DNA of 55,424 bases from Terriglobales bacterium (GTDB taxonomy: Bacteria; Acidobacteriota; Terriglobia; Terriglobales; Acidobacteriaceae). Under the pieces are notes generated by a model, which saw nothing but the letters and a program-made list of their open reading frames with translations, was not told the origin of the DNA and ran no database searches. The DNA lies in the NCBI GenBank assembly GCA_035624455.1, contig DASPRM010000081.1, positions 1 through 55,424 on the forward strand, written 5' to 3'. Positions 8,446-17,212 of the stretch are shown piece after piece (position 1 is the first letter of the stretch; each line of letters begins with the position of its first letter). The position numbers and the translations under genes were made by a program.

Positions 8446-8516
8446 TGTCATGCCAACCAAGCGATTGGATTCGCCCCAGCGATCCAATCGCGCTTGGAAG
8501 GGACCTGCTTCTTGCC
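8446..8516. repeat. intergenic repeat family D, second copy
   Basis: TGTCATGCCAACCAAGCGAT, then GCGATCCAATCGCGCTTGGA and GGGACCTGCTT, matching 5884-5952. The 8291-8783 stretch contains only these repeats and the hairpin at 8705; no gene was seen. Confidence 0.7.
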
Positions 8517-8704
8517 CTGGGAAAAACGCCCTCCCTCTGATGTGCAAAGAAATGCACTATGCCACCTCCAGGCGGTTGACCATCCTCCCACGAATTCAAT
8601 CTAAGTCTCTGACGCCTAAGCAAATAGAGCCCGCCCTTCGATCGGCAATCGCCTTGCTCCTCCTTAACAGCGCTAGCTCGAAACCCTTCTCTCTATGTGT
8701 AAGA

Positions 8705-8736
8705 AGGCGGGTCAAACCAGGCCCGCCTCTCTTTTT
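8705..8736 (+). terminator. possible intrinsic terminator upstream of the alcohol dehydrogenase
   Basis: Stem AGGCGGG / CCCGCCT (8705-8711 with 8722-8728) and a ten-base loop, followed by TCTCTTTTT. It is over 400 bases past the nearest upstream gene. It therefore either ends an unrecognised short transcript from the repeat region or acts as an attenuator 48 bases before the next start codon. Confidence 0.5.
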
Positions 8737-8783
8737 CCCCAAATGCTTGCTGCCCCCCAGGACAGCCCTCTAGACTCCGATAC

Positions 8784-9785
8784 ATGCGGGCGATGGTCCT
8801 TTCCCAGGCCGCACCGGCTGAGCAAAGTCCCCTGAAGTTGCGCGAGCTTCCCGAACCAACGCCGGGGGATGGTGAAATCCGCGTGCACGTGCACTGCTGC
8901 GGTCTGTGCCACACCGATCTTCACACCGTAGAAGGCGACCTGCCGCTGCACAAAATTCCCGTCGTTCCCGGTCATCAGATCGTCGGTTTGGTGGACGCAG
9001 TCGGCAAAGGATCACGAGCTTTCAAGGAAGGGGATCGCGCCGGGATTCCCTGGCTGAATTGGACCGATGGCGAATGCCGCTATTGCCGTGCCAGCCAGGA
9101 AAACCTTTGCGATAACGCGCGCTTCACCGGCTATGACGTCGATGGAGGCTATGCCGAAGCCACGGTCGTAAACGAAGCGTTCGCTTATCCGATCCCGCGC
9201 GCTTTTTCCGACGAAGCCGCCGCTCCGCTGCTCTGTGCGGGAATCATCGGTTATCGTTCTTATCGACTGAGCGGAGCGCGCGCTGGCGCCCGCCTGGGGC
9301 TCTATGGTTTTGGCGCGTCGGCGCACATCGTGATCCAGTTCGCGCGTCACCTGGGATGCGAGGTCTACGTATTTACGCGCGCCGCTGCACATCGCGAGCT
9401 CGCGTTGCGCCTGGGTGCAGCCTGGGTGGGTCAGGCGGAGGATCGTCCGCCCGAACTGCTGGATGCCGCCATCATCTTTGCACCAGCAGGCTCGCTGGTG
9501 CCGCTGGCGCTTGGTCATCTTCGTAAGGGAGCGACGCTGGCGCTCGCCGGGATCACCATGTCACAGATTCCCGCCCTCGACTACAGCCTGCTCTACGAGG
9601 AACGAATTGTGCGCAGCGTCGCCAACAGCATCCGCCAGGACGCGCGCCAGTTTCTGGAGCTGGCTGCCGAAGTTCCGGTTCGCAGTGAAATTCAGGTGTT
9701 TTCACTGGAGCAGGCCAATCAGGCGCTCCAGCATCTGAAGCACAGCCGCATCGAAGGCGCAGGCGTACTGCAAATTTCAGAGTAA
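8784..9785 (+). CDS. zinc-dependent alcohol dehydrogenase (MDR superfamily)
   Basis: A 333-residue medium-chain dehydrogenase/reductase that should interconvert alcohols and aldehydes with NAD(P). Catalytic zinc ligands are Cys42 in CGLCHTDLH, His64 in VVPGHQIVG and the Cys in APLLCAGIIGY. The usual Glu after the His is Gln here. The structural-zinc loop reads DGECRYCRASQENLC: three of the normal four cysteines are present (98, 101, 109) and the first is Asp95. The Rossmann motif is LGLYGFGASAH near residue 174. The overall pattern resembles the zinc-binding ADH subfamily of TIGR02822 type (from memory). Ribosome binding is weak, and a possible terminator or attenuator hairpin stands just upstream. 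Natural substrate unknown. Confidence 0.85.
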   Translation: MRAMVLSQAAPAEQSPLKLRELPEPTPGDGEIRVHVHCCGLCHTDLHTVEGDLPLHKIPVVPGHQIVGLVDAVGKGSRAFKEGDRAGIPWLNWTDGECRYCRASQENLCDNARFTGYDVDGGYAEATVVNEAFAYPIPRAFSDEAAAPLLCAGIIGYRSYRLSGARAGARLGLYGFGASAHIVIQFARHLGCEVYVFTRAAAHRELALRLGAAWVGQAEDRPPELLDAAIIFAPAGSLVPLALGHLRKGATLALAGITMSQIPALDYSLLYEERIVRSVANSIRQDARQFLELAAEVPVRSEIQVFSLEQANQALQHLKHSRIEGAGVLQISE

Positions 9786-9820
9786 TCTTGATCCCCGCGG
9801 ATCCCCACCCAGGCACGCTG

Positions 9821-10300
9821 TCAATCGTTTTTGCCCTGCAACTGCTGTGCGAGATAGGCAGCCGTGCCCATCTCCTTGATCGCGTGCAGCTGCGCCTCCA
9901 GGAAGTCCGCGTGCCGCTCTTCGTCCTGAATCATGTGTTCGAACAACATCTTGGAGCCGTCGTCTCTGGCCTCAACGCAGATCCTCACTGCTTCGTTGTA
10001 CTGTCGCACTGCGTCCTGCTCGTCTTTCAGGTTAATCTCCATCTGCTCCTGCACCTTGCTGCCGAGCTGAGGTTTCAAACCGACATCGACACTGGGAATC
10101 GCGTCGAGGAAAATGATGCGCTCGATGAGCCCTTCCGCATGCTTCATCTCCTCGATAGCGCGGGCTTCGGTGAGCTCGCCCAGCCGCCTGTAACCCCAGT
10201 TGTGGCACATCTCCGACTGCGTCATGTACTGCACGATCGCGGTCAACTCCGAGGCCAGAGCTGCGTTTAACCGCTCGATCACCTTCTGGTTGCCATGCAT
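9821..10300 (-). CDS. bfr: bacterioferritin
   Basis: A 159-residue iron-storage protein. Counting from the ATG at 10300, every key residue falls at the E. coli Bfr position: ferroxidase ligands Glu18, Glu51, His54, Glu94, Glu127, His130 and the heme ligand Met52 (EEMKHAE). It should assemble into a 24-mer with heme at the subunit interfaces, oxidise Fe(II) and store ferric mineral in the cytoplasm. The start at 10300 (MHGNQKVIERLN) is preferred over an upstream codon because GGAG lies seven bases before it and the length fits the family. The gene upstream on the same strand encodes a His-rich protein, but 127 bases separate them, so co-transcription is uncertain. Confidence 0.95.
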   Translation of the reverse strand: MHGNQKVIERLNAALASELTAIVQYMTQSEMCHNWGYRRLGELTEARAIEEMKHAEGLIERIIFLDAIPSVDVGLKPQLGSKVQEQMEINLKDEQDAVRQYNEAVRICVEARDDGSKMLFEHMIQDEERHADFLEAQLHAIKEMGTAAYLAQQLQGKND

Positions 10301-10427
10301 GGTTTGCTCCGTTCGCCCCCCATATTGCGATCTGGACAAACGGAAGTGCTGTGACGCAGGGCACAGAGGGATCCTGCCGGATGTTCGCCTTCAAGGCACA
10401 GACGCCAACGTCCCGCCGCGACAACGG

Positions 10428-10970
10428 CTAGGCGTTTACCGAGAGCCCATCTGCGCTGGAACCCGATGACCCCGGCGTCAGCAATCCGCTGCTCTGGTCA
10501 AACTGCTGAAACTCTTTTTGCAATGTGCTATACGCCGTTTGCGCAGCGGACAGGTCACCGGATTGGAGGGCCTGGCCGAGTTGATTCAGCATCTGACTTA
10601 TGCCATTGCTGTCGCCACCGCTGTGATGATGATGGTGATGACCATGCACCTGCCTGGCTTGGCTCTGAAAGTTCTGCTGGATCCCCGCGAAATCCTGCTG
10701 AGCAGCCGAAAGATTCCCTGACCGCAGATCCTGCGATAGCTGCTGGAACTCCTGTGCGATGGGATTGCTGTTCTGGGCAGAAGAAGCTGAGTTTGCCTTC
10801 GGCTGGAGCTCTTGCAGACTGGCAAAATCCGCCTGTGCCGCCGACAGATTCCCCGACTGCAGATCCTTGCCAAGCTGCTGGAACTCCTGCCGAAATTGCT
10901 GCATCCGCTTTGGCATGCTTTGAAGGCCGAAATCAAAAAGCGAGCTGCTGGAAATGCCTGACACTGACAT
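10428..10970 (-). CDS. repeat protein with natural hexahistidine segment (unknown function)
   Basis: A 180-residue hydrophilic, Gln/Ser-rich protein that I cannot assign to a named family. It contains three copies of a ~25-residue helix pair with consensus EFQQLxxDLxSGNLSAAQ followed by xDFAxLQ, at about residues 29-53, 73-97 and 129-157. Between copies two and three is HGHHHHHHSGGD, a natural hexahistidine likely to bind metal ions. No signal peptide, membrane segment or cysteine is visible. The ATG is preceded by AGGAGAGG. It lies 127 bases upstream of bfr on the same strand, which hints at a metal-related role, but this is inference. Confidence 0.75.
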   Translation of the reverse strand: MSVSGISSSSLFDFGLQSMPKRMQQFRQEFQQLGKDLQSGNLSAAQADFASLQELQPKANSASSAQNSNPIAQEFQQLSQDLRSGNLSAAQQDFAGIQQNFQSQARQVHGHHHHHHSGGDSNGISQMLNQLGQALQSGDLSAAQTAYSTLQKEFQQFDQSSGLLTPGSSGSSADGLSVNA

Positions 10971-11349
10971 GACCTCTCCTTCAAACTTTCTTCGTACTTC
11001 TTATCGGCACGGCTGAGTCGGAACTTCAGCTGCCGCTCTATCGCCGTGAATCAAGCAGGTCGGCTGCCAAACGAACTCTGGTTCGAAAAGCCAAACTCCC
11101 TCATTTTCGAAGAACTTGGCCGGTATCTCTATCCCTCGACTTACTGTGGAAGAAATAGCTGGGCAGACGATGCCGAACCGGATAGGCAAGCCTTGCCGGG
11201 TACTCACCGGCAGAAGCCCCAGCAGTGTCATGCTGAGCCCGCGTGGCGGACGAAGCATCTCTGCATTTCGCTTGCCCCAGCCGACCTGCCATCAAGCCAA
11301 AAGAGGGCTTGAGTGGGCCACCCGATCCTGCTTCTGGCTATCAGTTTCC
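10971..11349. other. intergenic stretch with one repeat, no gene recognised
   Basis: 379 bases between the hexahistidine protein and the GGDEF gene. It contains a GTCATGCTGAGCCCGCGTGG repeat at 11227-11270, matching 48406-48450. A short minus-strand frame (11001-11258) shows no recognisable domain and was not accepted. The ribosome-binding site for the gene below lies at about 10972-10980. Confidence 0.4.
11227..11270. repeat. intergenic repeat family B, GTCATGCTGAGCCC variant
   Basis: GTCATGCTGAGCCCGCGTGG, then CGAAGCATCTCTGCA. It is nearly identical to 48406-48450 and related to the GTCATCCTGAGCGAGG copies at 17130 and 31886. Confidence 0.65.
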
Positions 11350-12663
11350 CTACACCATCTGCGAACTGCCGCCGGTGGAAGCGGATTTGCGCGCCGACGC
11401 CCTGACCCCGGCCATCTCTGTGCGGTTGCGCCCAGTTTTCTTGGCTTTGTACAGGGCCTTGTCGGCCAGCCTCATCACATGTTCCAGACTCTCGCCGCTT
11501 GCATGCGGCTCGGCTGCGCCGATGCTGACGGTCACACAGACTTCTTTCGCCGTGAGACTGCTTGCGCGAGTTCCCGTGAACTGCCGGTCCTGCGCCGAGC
11601 GCTGCTTACGGTCCGGTCCTCGGACTACGAACTTGCTGTCTTCGATTCGTTTGCGAACCTCTTCCAGATGTGGATAAGCATCGCGCAGCGGAATTCCCGG
11701 AAAGAGCAGAACAAATTCCTCGCCCCCGATGCGGAACGCGCGCCCCCCACCATTTACCCCGCCCAACCTCGCCGCTACCATGCGCAGCACCTGATCGCCT
11801 GTGTCATGCCCGAATGTGTCATTGAATTTCTTGAAGTGATCCACGTCGACCATGGCAACCGAAAACTTTGCATCCAGCGAGTGCATCGCCTCATTGAGAG
11901 CGCGCCGTGCAGGCAGTCCGGTGAGTTCGTCGTGATACGCCAGGCGATAGGAGTTTTCTACCAGCGAGATCACCAGCACTAGGCCGGCGGTGATCAGGAA
12001 AGCCCGCGAGATGGGACGTGCCATGCCCAACTGCATTGCGATACCGCAGGAGGCCACGCTCCAGAAGAATCCCGCTTCGATGGTCTTGCAGCGGATAGCA
12101 AACAGGACCGCAATTGCCATCACTGCGCCTAGGAAGGCCAGCATTGCTGGCTGCGGAACTCTGCACCACGCGGTCCATGCCGCGGGGACCAGGTGAGCCT
12201 TGAACGAGGCAGCGATATCGGCCACCTCAGAACGCGAAAGCGCGGCCACGAACGCGCAACCCGCCAGCAGCGCGACAAAGCGTGGAGCAACGGCAACCAG
12301 GCTGAATCCGCTTTCCGGCCACAGCGCAAAGATCGCGAGCATCAGCGGCAACACAAACGCCACCACGGCAGCGTACGCGGGAGCGGCCGGAGGATGTGGC
12401 GCCTGGATCGCAATCGCCAGCGTGAGCAGCCCGAAAAGCGTGCGGCTGGAGTGAAAGCGCAGCGCCAGCAACACTCCCATGGCGAAGACAGCGTCAAAGT
12501 AGAACTGCAGAAAAGAATAGTTGGATGCCGGAAGGATTCCCGTGGCCAGCAGCAGGCCGGCTATCGCCAGCGAGAGCCCGCCAGGAAACGCCGCGAGATA
12601 AAGAAGCTCACGTTTCTCCGGCCAAATTCGCGCTAGCTCGCTCAAGACTCTGCCTGCCCCCAA
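11350..12663 (-). CDS. membrane-bound diguanylate cyclase (GGDEF)
   Basis: A 437-residue inner-membrane protein predicted to make cyclic di-GMP from two GTP. Residues ~20-235 contain about eight hydrophobic segments forming a membrane sensor without a recognised ligand domain. Residues ~241-410 are the GGDEF domain, with LTGLPARRA, the metal-binding Asp in VDVDHFKKFND (272-280) and the active signature RIGGEEF (GGEEF at 313-317). The product-inhibition I-site RxxD is absent: the corresponding residues 304-307 are NGGG. An unusual insertion rich in Arg/Gln (~345-365) interrupts the domain before the SIGAA motif. The C-terminus is basic and Ser-rich. No phosphodiesterase neighbour is present. 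Confidence 0.9.
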   Translation of the reverse strand: MGAGRVLSELARIWPEKRELLYLAAFPGGLSLAIAGLLLATGILPASNYSFLQFYFDAVFAMGVLLALRFHSSRTLFGLLTLAIAIQAPHPPAAPAYAAVVAFVLPLMLAIFALWPESGFSLVAVAPRFVALLAGCAFVAALSRSEVADIAASFKAHLVPAAWTAWCRVPQPAMLAFLGAVMAIAVLFAIRCKTIEAGFFWSVASCGIAMQLGMARPISRAFLITAGLVLVISLVENSYRLAYHDELTGLPARRALNEAMHSLDAKFSVAMVDVDHFKKFNDTFGHDTGDQVLRMVAARLGGVNGGGRAFRIGGEEFVLLFPGIPLRDAYPHLEEVRKRIEDSKFVVRGPDRKQRSAQDRQFTGTRASSLTAKEVCVTVSIGAAEPHASGESLEHVMRLADKALYKAKKTGRNRTEMAGVRASARKSASTGGSSQMV

Positions 12664-12762
12664 GTATTATCCCGGTCGGGCTTTGTGCGAGCCCATTACT
12701 CCTGTGATACGGGGAGGTGACGAAGGGGATAGGCCCAGCCGAGCATGCTATTGGTCCGCCGC

Positions 12763-13311
12763 TCAAGGTTTCGCCTGCCGCCGATAGTCTTCGGCCAGCA
12801 GCGCATAATTCTCCACATCGAGAAATTTTCCCCACTTCTCGACATGCTCGCGCGCGCATCCCTCATGTTGCATCCCCAACTTGTCGAGCACTCGCCGCGA
12901 AGCGTCGTTGCCGCGGAAGTGCCCGGCATAGATGCGGTGCAGCTTCAGGGTCCCGAAGCCAAATTCAAGGACCGCCCGTGCTGCCTCGGTGCAATATCCC
13001 TTTCCCCAGTACGGCACTCCGATCCAGTAGCCTAGTTCGGCATGCGAGTGTTTTGGCTGGATTTCCAGGCCGACCATGCCGATCATATCTTCGCCGCGGC
13101 AGATGGCGAATAGGATGCGCTCGCCGCGAGCCCGACCTTCCCGGCAAGCCAGCAGGAATTCACCCGCGTCAGCTTCGGTATAGGGGTGCGGGATACGAAG
13201 CGTGGTGGCGGCAACTTCGCGGGCGCCCGCCAGTTTCACCAGTGCCGGAATATCCCGGTCAGCAGGCGCGCGAAGCAGCAGGCGTGCAGTTTCCAGGACC
13301 GGCAGAGACAT
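12763..13311 (-). CDS. GNAT family N-acetyltransferase (RimJ/RimL-like)
   Basis: About 182 residues, of the acetyl-CoA-dependent GNAT fold. It starts ETARLLLRAPADRD, has the beta-4 strand GMVGLEIQ, the pyrophosphate-binding loop region YWGKGYCTEA and the C-terminal NDASRRVLDKLGMQHEG, all typical of the RimJ/RimL-type enzymes that acetylate N-terminal amines or small molecules. The ATG at 13311 (MSLPVLETARLLL) is preferred over an in-frame TTG at 13335. It starts only ~27 bases after the polyphosphate kinase stop codon on the same strand, so the two are probably co-transcribed. Substrate unknown; a role in polyphosphate metabolism is not implied by the sequence. Confidence 0.85.
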   Translation of the reverse strand: MSLPVLETARLLLRAPADRDIPALVKLAGAREVAATTLRIPHPYTEADAGEFLLACREGRARGERILFAICRGEDMIGMVGLEIQPKHSHAELGYWIGVPYWGKGYCTEAARAVLEFGFGTLKLHRIYAGHFRGNDASRRVLDKLGMQHEGCAREHVEKWGKFLDVENYALLAEDYRRQAKP

Positions 13312-13337
13312 TGTTTCCGCAGCCCTGCGCAGCAAGG

Positions 13338-15548
13338 CTATCTCCGCGCCGCCGAGGCCTGGGCGCGGCTCAGGAACAGTGCCTGGGAACTGATCTTTTC
13401 CCGTTCAAGCCCGTCTGTACTCTCTGCCGGCGTCAGACGGCGATAACTTCCATCGGGCATCATTTCCCGGGCCTTGAGATTGTCCGCCATGTAAGTTTCG
13501 ATCACTTCATCCCGTAGATAGCGCACCAGGCGGCGATCCTCTACCGGGAAAATTACCTCTACACGCCGGTTCAAATTGCGCGGCATCAGATCGGCGCTAC
13601 CCAGGTAGACTTCGTCGTCGCCCGAGTTGTGGAAGTAATAGATGCGGCTGTGCTCCAGGAAGCGGCCGACGACGCTGATCACACGAATGTTGTCGCTTAC
13701 TCCCGGCACGCCCGGCCGCAAGCAGCAGATGCCGCGTACCAGCAGGTCCACCTTCACTCCCGCCTGTGAAGCTTCGTAAAGCAGGCGGACCATCTCCGTG
13801 TCCACCAGGGCATTCATCTTCAGGCTCATGTGCCCATTGCCGTGCTGCAGATGCTGCTTGATTTCACGGCGGATCAGGTGCTCCAAACGGTCCCGCAGAT
13901 TGATCGGTGCCACCAGCAGTTTGCGGTAGTCATTCTTTGCGGAATAGCCCGTCAGATAATTGAACAGGTCGGTCGCGTCGGCGCCAATATCGTGATCCGC
14001 GGTGAACAGACCGAAGTCGGTGTACAAATGCGCCGTCACTGGGTTGTAGTTGCCGGTTCCCAGATGCACGTAGCGGCGAATGGTGTCGCCTTCTTTGCGC
14101 ACTACCAGGGCAACCTTGGAATGCACTTTCAAACCTAGCAGTCCGTAGACGACGTGCACGCCCTGACGTTCCAGCGCTCTCGCCCACTCAATATTGCTTT
14201 CCTCGTCGAACCTTGCCTTCAATTCCACCAGCGCGGCTACCTGCTTTTCGTTTTCGCTGGCTTCCAGCAAGGCTTCAACAATGGGCGAATTCCGTCCCAC
14301 GCGATAGAGCGTCATCTTGATAGCCAGCACCGAGGGATCGCGCGCCGCCTTCTGCAAAAAATCGACTACCGTCTGGAACGAATCGTAAGGATGGTACAGC
14401 AGGATATCGCGCCGGCGAATGGCGCTGAAAAGATCCTCCTCCTCGCTGGCCACATCGAGATCGAGCGAGGCTGGCACCGCCGGCAAAAATGGCGGATCCT
14501 TCAGCTCCGGCCGGTCCAGCCCGGCGATGTATTTGTAGCGGCTGAGGGAGAGCGGGCCCTTCACCCGGTACACATCTTTGCGGTCGACTTCGAGATTGTT
14601 GATGAGAATCTTCAGGATGTGCGCCGGCATTTCAGCACGCACCACTAGGCGCACCACATCACCGAAACGTCGTTGCCGGATTCCTTCTTCTGTCGTTTCC
14701 AGCAGGTCTCCAGCTTCCAGCTCCTGGATTTCAATATCGGCGTCGCGCGTCACGTGAAAAGGATGCGCTTCCACAATCTCCATGCCCGGAAACAGCAGGT
14801 TCAGGTTCGCGCTGATCAGATCTTCAAGCCAGAGGAATGACTGGTGCTTTTGGACCTTCGACCGCCTCCCATTGGGAGTTACACGATCGACCGGGACCAG
14901 TTGGGGCAACCCGTCGGGTACTTTGAGACGAGCGAAGTGCTCCTCACCCTCCTTGTCGCGAATGAGGATCGCCAGGTTCAGGCTCAAGTTCGAGATGTGG
15001 GGGAACGGCCGCCCGGGATCGAAGGCCAGCGGGGTCAATACCGGAAACACGGTCTCGGTGAAGTACCGGTCGGCGCGCGCCTTCTGCTGCGGCGTCAGCT
15101 GCTCGTACTCCATCAGGTGAATCCCTGCCCGCTCTAGGGCGGGGACCAGCTGCCGGCGAATGCACCGATGGGCGCTTCCCAGCAGCTCAAGTACCTCGGT
15201 GCGAATCGCCTCCAACTGCGCCGCCGGACTCATACCGTCCGGTCCGACTTCTGAAGCGCCACTCTCCAGTTGCCGTTTCAGCCCCGCTACCCGCACCATG
15301 AAAAACTCATCCAGGTTGGAGCCAACAATCGACAGAAACTTCACTCGCTCTAGCAGAGGATTGGATTCGTCCTGCGCTTCTTCCAGAACGCGGCGCTGAA
15401 ACGCGAGCAGGCTCAGCTCACGATTCAGATACAGGCTGCGATCGTCAAGCGAAGGGATCTCGAGTTCCGGCGCTGTCGTGATTTCTTCTTCGATTACGAT
15501 TTCCGGCTTGGGTCGGCGGTTGATGAGAGCGGTGGTCTTGGTTGCCAT
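13338..15548 (-). CDS. ppk1: polyphosphate kinase 1
   Basis: A 736-residue enzyme that reversibly transfers the ATP gamma-phosphate to polyphosphate. The four-domain PPK1 layout is visible: an N-terminal helical domain with LNRELSLLAFQRRVLEEA and FLSIVGSNLDEFFMVR (71-86), the head domain, and two C-terminal phospholipase-D-like domains. The autophosphorylated histidine is His476 in GLKVHSKVALVVR; the second catalytic histidine is His633 in FLEHSRIYYF. Other family blocks are HPYDSFQTVVDF and GTGNYNPVTAHLYTDFG. Length is normal for the family. It leads an operon with the acetyltransferase. No exopolyphosphatase gene lies nearby. Confidence 0.97.
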   Translation of the reverse strand: MATKTTALINRRPKPEIVIEEEITTAPELEIPSLDDRSLYLNRELSLLAFQRRVLEEAQDESNPLLERVKFLSIVGSNLDEFFMVRVAGLKRQLESGASEVGPDGMSPAAQLEAIRTEVLELLGSAHRCIRRQLVPALERAGIHLMEYEQLTPQQKARADRYFTETVFPVLTPLAFDPGRPFPHISNLSLNLAILIRDKEGEEHFARLKVPDGLPQLVPVDRVTPNGRRSKVQKHQSFLWLEDLISANLNLLFPGMEIVEAHPFHVTRDADIEIQELEAGDLLETTEEGIRQRRFGDVVRLVVRAEMPAHILKILINNLEVDRKDVYRVKGPLSLSRYKYIAGLDRPELKDPPFLPAVPASLDLDVASEEEDLFSAIRRRDILLYHPYDSFQTVVDFLQKAARDPSVLAIKMTLYRVGRNSPIVEALLEASENEKQVAALVELKARFDEESNIEWARALERQGVHVVYGLLGLKVHSKVALVVRKEGDTIRRYVHLGTGNYNPVTAHLYTDFGLFTADHDIGADATDLFNYLTGYSAKNDYRKLLVAPINLRDRLEHLIRREIKQHLQHGNGHMSLKMNALVDTEMVRLLYEASQAGVKVDLLVRGICCLRPGVPGVSDNIRVISVVGRFLEHSRIYYFHNSGDDEVYLGSADLMPRNLNRRVEVIFPVEDRRLVRYLRDEVIETYMADNLKAREMMPDGSYRRLTPAESTDGLEREKISSQALFLSRAQASAARR

Positions 15549-15979
15549 AAAAGAATTCGCCTTCGGTAGCCCTCGCTGACAAGACTTCCGCTAGAACATT
15601 TGCAACTTAGAGGGTGGATCTTGCGGACAATATCCAACCGCATCCATCAATCGGGGGATCCACAGGAATACTACTGGGATTTCCGCTGCTAATAGCTTAG
15701 CAAGTCCGCGGCGAGCGGGATATGAACTTTTGGGTAAATCTGGGATGGGCACTAGTGGATTTAGTGGGAAGGTTCGCTCGAATAGGCTGGGCTGCTCAAG
15801 CCTATGACCTTTCAGGACTTAGATGGTGACAGGGCCGCTCGGCAAGCGACCGCTCGCGTGGTCCGGTCGATAGTTCAAACGTCGTTGAACCTGTGCGGAA
15901 TTCATTGCAATCGTCGAACAGCATCAGCGTTCTAAGGATACGATCACGCAGCTGAGTGGTTGCTGCGAGCGGAGAATAT
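15549..15979. other. divergent intergenic region between ppk1 and a secreted-protein gene
   Basis: 431 bases holding the upstream regions of two divergent genes. I recognise no repeat family, RNA gene or confident promoter here. The only supported element is GGAG at 15971-15974, five bases before the ATG at 15980. Confidence 0.4.
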
Positions 15980-17080
15980 ATGCACCGACTGATTTCAGTG
16001 ACAGCCGCGGTTCTGGTTTCACTCACTTGCGCAATTTCACAGCAACCGCAAGACACAACGAAAGTAGTGGAGGCGCCGCAGCTTGCACTTGCCGCTCCAG
16101 AGAGCACCACGGCTTATGATCCGTTTTTTCAACAAGGGCGTGGTGTTTGGGAGAGGGACTATCTGGTCTATGTCCACCCTTATCCCGATTCCTTTGTCGA
16201 CCTGTACGACAAGGATACTTTTCGCGCATCGATCAAAATCTCAATTCCGAATGCGAGATCTGTCAGCCTGTCGGATGCAAGCGTCAGTCCTGGCGGCAAA
16301 CTGATCGTCTCCGGGTGTGCTCTGCTCGAGGATGGAGCGCGGCAGTGCTTCGTGGGCCGAGTCGATCGCGAGGGTCAGCTTGACCCCATGTTGGACACGC
16401 GAAAGTATGCGGTCACGAGGGTCAGCGCCTGTGATGATTCAACGGTGTGGGCCATGGGCTGGGTGCGAATCAACGAGCGGGAGAGCACGCGATCATATCC
16501 TGTGCTCCGGCAATATCGCTTGAGTGACGGCAAGCGGCTTACGGCCGCTTTAGACCGAGCGAGCTTTCCCAAATGGCCTGGACCGGCACTTCGCGGCCTT
16601 CATGAGCTTCCTGATCTGACCATGCAATGCCGTGGCACGACAGTGGGAATCTACGAAGGCGCGACTGACGAGTGGATCGAATACGACACGTCTCGCGGTG
16701 TTCTGAGCCGCTGGAAGCTGCCGCAGGCGACTCATCCCTGGGCTGAGTACGATGCTGATGGCCACAATCTGCCGGAAAGGCTTTTCGGGAGTTCCATCAC
16801 CGGAGTTGCGATGCTGGACTCTGGCAAGGTGTATGCGAGTTTCGTCACTCGCAATAGAGATGGCAGCGCCCAGTGGGCCTTGTACCAGCTTCGAAAAGAG
16901 GGGCACAGCGGAGAGTGGCTTCCTATAGGCGCGGCATCGAGGCGGCTTCCAAAGCCCAGCGGCTTCAAATGGTTGAACGGAACCGATGGCAGGCATCTCG
17001 TTTATTCGCGATTCGATGAGCCTGGGTGGTTCTTCTCCGCGGTGGAACCACGACCGAGCAGCGATCGTTCTGGCGAATAG
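15980..17080 (+). CDS. secreted protein of unknown function
   Basis: A 366-residue protein with a signal peptide (MHRLISVTAAVLVSLTCA, cleavage near ISQQ). The mature part has repeated short beta-strand motifs: DYLVYVHPYPDSFVDLYD, VSLSDASVSPGGKLIVSG, VWAMGWVRIN, VLRQYRLSDGKRL and HLVYSRFDEPGWFF. This suggests a beta-propeller-like fold, but I cannot name a family. The start at 15980 is chosen over an upstream in-frame codon because GGAG is five bases ahead and the signal peptide then begins properly. It is alone on its strand, between ppk1 (divergent) and nrfA (convergent). Function unknown. Confidence 0.7.
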   Translation: MHRLISVTAAVLVSLTCAISQQPQDTTKVVEAPQLALAAPESTTAYDPFFQQGRGVWERDYLVYVHPYPDSFVDLYDKDTFRASIKISIPNARSVSLSDASVSPGGKLIVSGCALLEDGARQCFVGRVDREGQLDPMLDTRKYAVTRVSACDDSTVWAMGWVRINERESTRSYPVLRQYRLSDGKRLTAALDRASFPKWPGPALRGLHELPDLTMQCRGTTVGIYEGATDEWIEYDTSRGVLSRWKLPQATHPWAEYDADGHNLPERLFGSSITGVAMLDSGKVYASFVTRNRDGSAQWALYQLRKEGHSGEWLPIGAASRRLPKPSGFKWLNGTDGRHLVYSRFDEPGWFFSAVEPRPSSDRSGE

Positions 17081-17129
17081 CTCTTGGGCTCATGCGCGTT
17101 TTGAAGCTCACCGGCAATGCACCTATCCT

Positions 17130-17192
17130 GTCATCTTGAGCGAGGACGGGGCAGATCGATCCCCGTCCGAGTCGAAAGATCTTGTGGTTAGA
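17130..17192. repeat. intergenic repeat family B (GTCATCCTGAGCGAGG...GAGTCGAAGGATCTT)
   Basis: GTCATCTTGAGCGAGGACGG, a dyad GATCGATC, then CCGTCCGAGTCGAAAGATCT and TGTGGTTAG. It is closely related to 31886-31946. It lies between the convergent ends of the secreted protein gene and nrfA. Confidence 0.75.
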
Positions 17193-17212
17193 GTTTCCGA
17201 CGAATCACCGCT

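Noticed and set aside
10428-10970. hexahistidine run as cloning-vector contamination
   Set aside because: The His run sits inside a protein with internal repeats on both sides and normal chromosomal neighbours; no vector sequence is visible.
11001-11258. 85-codon minus-strand frame between the hexahistidine protein and the GGDEF gene
   Set aside because: No conserved motif, no ribosome-binding site, and part of it overlaps an intergenic repeat.
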